From Bacteroidota bacterium (GTDB lineage: Bacteria; Bacteroidota; Bacteroidia; Bacteroidales; Lentimicrobiaceae): 64,000 nt of DNA. How positions within the stretch are numbered: the first letter of the stretch is position 1; each line of letters opens with the position of its first letter. The notes under the pieces were generated by a model that worked only from the letters and a program-made list of their open reading frames with translations, did not search any database and was not told the origin of the DNA. The DNA is taken from assembly GCA_009773515.1 (NCBI GenBank), contig WSXX01000009.1, positions 1 through 64,000 on the forward strand. The letters run 5' to 3'. The translations under genes and the position numbers were made by a program. This document shows positions 63,228 to 64,000 of this stretch, one piece after another.

Positions 63228-64000
63228 TCAGAATTCAGTTTCCTTCAGCAACTCAATGATAATTTTTGTCATCCTTGGCTCTGCCCTTCTGGCTGCATCC
63301 AAAACCTGTTTATGTGAAATCTCCACAATTTTCCCGGGAACACCAAGATCAGAGATAACAGAAACAGCAAAAACAGGAATATCCATATGCCGGGCAACCA
63401 TCACTTCAGGAACAGTTGACATTCCAACGGCATCAGCACCAATAATATGAAGGTATCGGTATTCGGCAGGAGTTTCAAATGTTGGACCGGTTACAGCTGC
63501 GTAAACACCGGTTCTGAAAGGAATAGCTGCACGACTGGCGATGCTTGCTGCCTGATCGAGAATCTTTCGGTCATAAGCTTCGCTCAGATCCGGAAAACGA
63601 GGGCCGAGTTCTTCGTAATTTTTACCAAGTAGCGGGTTATCACCCATCAGGTTGATGTGGTCGGTAATAAACATGATATCACCAACATCAAAACCAGGAT
63701 TTAAACCACCGCTTGCATTAGAAACAATAAGCATTTTAATGCCAAGAAACTTCATCACCCTTATCGGGAAAGTAAGTTCTTTCATGGAATACCCTTCATA
63801 AAAATGAAAGCGGCCCTGCATGGCAACAATTGGTTTATCGCCGAGTGTTCCAAAAATCAGCTGACCTTTGTGGCCTTCTACGGTAGATACCGGAAAATGA
63901 GGAATACTGCCATAAGGTATTTCGGTTTTGTTCTTAATCTCATCGACAAGTCCACCAAGCCCGGTTCCTAATATTATTCCTGTGTGCGGCACTAAATCTG
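63228..64000 (-). CDS. Purine nucleoside phosphorylase, 5' end beyond the window
   Basis: The frame is open to the right edge, so the N-terminus is cut; the sequence in view begins ..DLVPHTGIILGTGLGG. Conserved segments are GHKGQLIFGTLG, MQGRFHFYEGYSM, IVSNASGGLNPGFDVGD and TGPTFETPAEYR, with SVISDLG near the end. It phosphorolyses purine nucleosides and belongs to the PNP family with inosine-guanosine specificity (DeoD/PunA type II). The next gene starts 38 bp downstream. Confidence 0.9.
   Translation of the reverse strand, partial: DLVPHTGIILGTGLGGLVDEIKNKTEIPYGSIPHFPVSTVEGHKGQLIFGTLGDKPIVAMQGRFHFYEGYSMKELTFPIRVMKFLGIKMLIVSNASGGLNPGFDVGDIMFITDHINLMGDNPLLGKNYEELGPRFPDLSEAYDRKILDQAASIASRAAIPFRTGVYAAVTGPTFETPAEYRYLHIIGADAVGMSTVPEVMVARHMDIPVFAVSVISDLGVPGKIVEISHKQVLDAARRAEPRMTKIIIELLKETEF

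Noticed and set aside
1-64000. tRNA, rRNA, insertion sequences, prophage or integron attC sites
   Set aside because: None found when reading both strands of the intergenic regions; the inverted repeat at 38725-38764 lacks the attC core sites.

Overview
The window comes from a Bacteroidota chromosome, most likely Bacteroidales or Marinilabiliales-like. The evidence is several secreted proteins with type IX secretion (T9SS) sorting domains of both type A and gliding type B, repeated TAnnTTTG promoter elements, a guaB / SurA-type PPIase / MoxR cluster, a DAHP synthase-chorismate mutase fusion, and a LytS/LytTR two-component pair whose kinase has TPR repeats. No rRNA or tRNA gene was seen. All statements come from reading the sequence; no database search was run.

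Layout. 128-13228: a complete type I-C CRISPR-Cas locus on the minus strand, in the order cas3-cas5c-cas8c-cas7-cas4-cas1-cas2, then leader, then an array of 79 identical 32-nt repeats with 78 spacers. The operon has an uncommon 175-bp gap between cas7 and cas4 that holds an antisense remnant resembling a HicA toxin C-terminus. 13777-24589: large secreted proteins (BACON/PKD/CUB T9SS protein, gliding-type C-terminal protein, S9 peptidase, CotH-like protein) and a candidate small RNA at 20311-20359. 24939-31768: guaB, three PpiC/SurA-type periplasmic foldases and a MoxR ATPase. 31955-36150: MacA-like adaptor, MacB-like permease and TolC-like channel without an ATPase. 36503-40976: zupT, an AlkB-like dioxygenase, then AT-rich small genes (unknown protein, GNAT, zinc-ribbon protein) and a beta-barrel protein.

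41874-47924 is an aromatic amino acid operon (aminotransferase, tyrA, DAHP synthase-chorismate mutase, aroA, aroC). A leader peptide MNNFYFNAYYYWTGNSGT precedes a terminator whose 5' arm can also pair with the sequence over the leader stop codon. This is a complete transcription attenuator read from sequence and is the strongest regulatory finding. 47939-52086 is a molybdenum cofactor cluster (MOSC-MogA fusion, membrane protein, moaC, short moaA, moeA) with intergenic repeats.

52562-58323: a secreted beta-helix T9SS protein followed by a LytTR response regulator and a LytS-type kinase. The promoter of the secreted gene carries two direct repeats, TGCGTTTAT and TGCGTTTGT, 21 bp apart, which is the geometry of a LytTR binding site; this suggests one local sensor-regulator-effector circuit. 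58370-64000: DEAD-box helicase, a RelBE-like toxin-antitoxin pair, and a minus-strand group of purine nucleoside phosphorylase (cut by the window edge), a thioredoxin-fold lipoprotein without the CxxC site, lpxH and an Ppx/GppA phosphatase.
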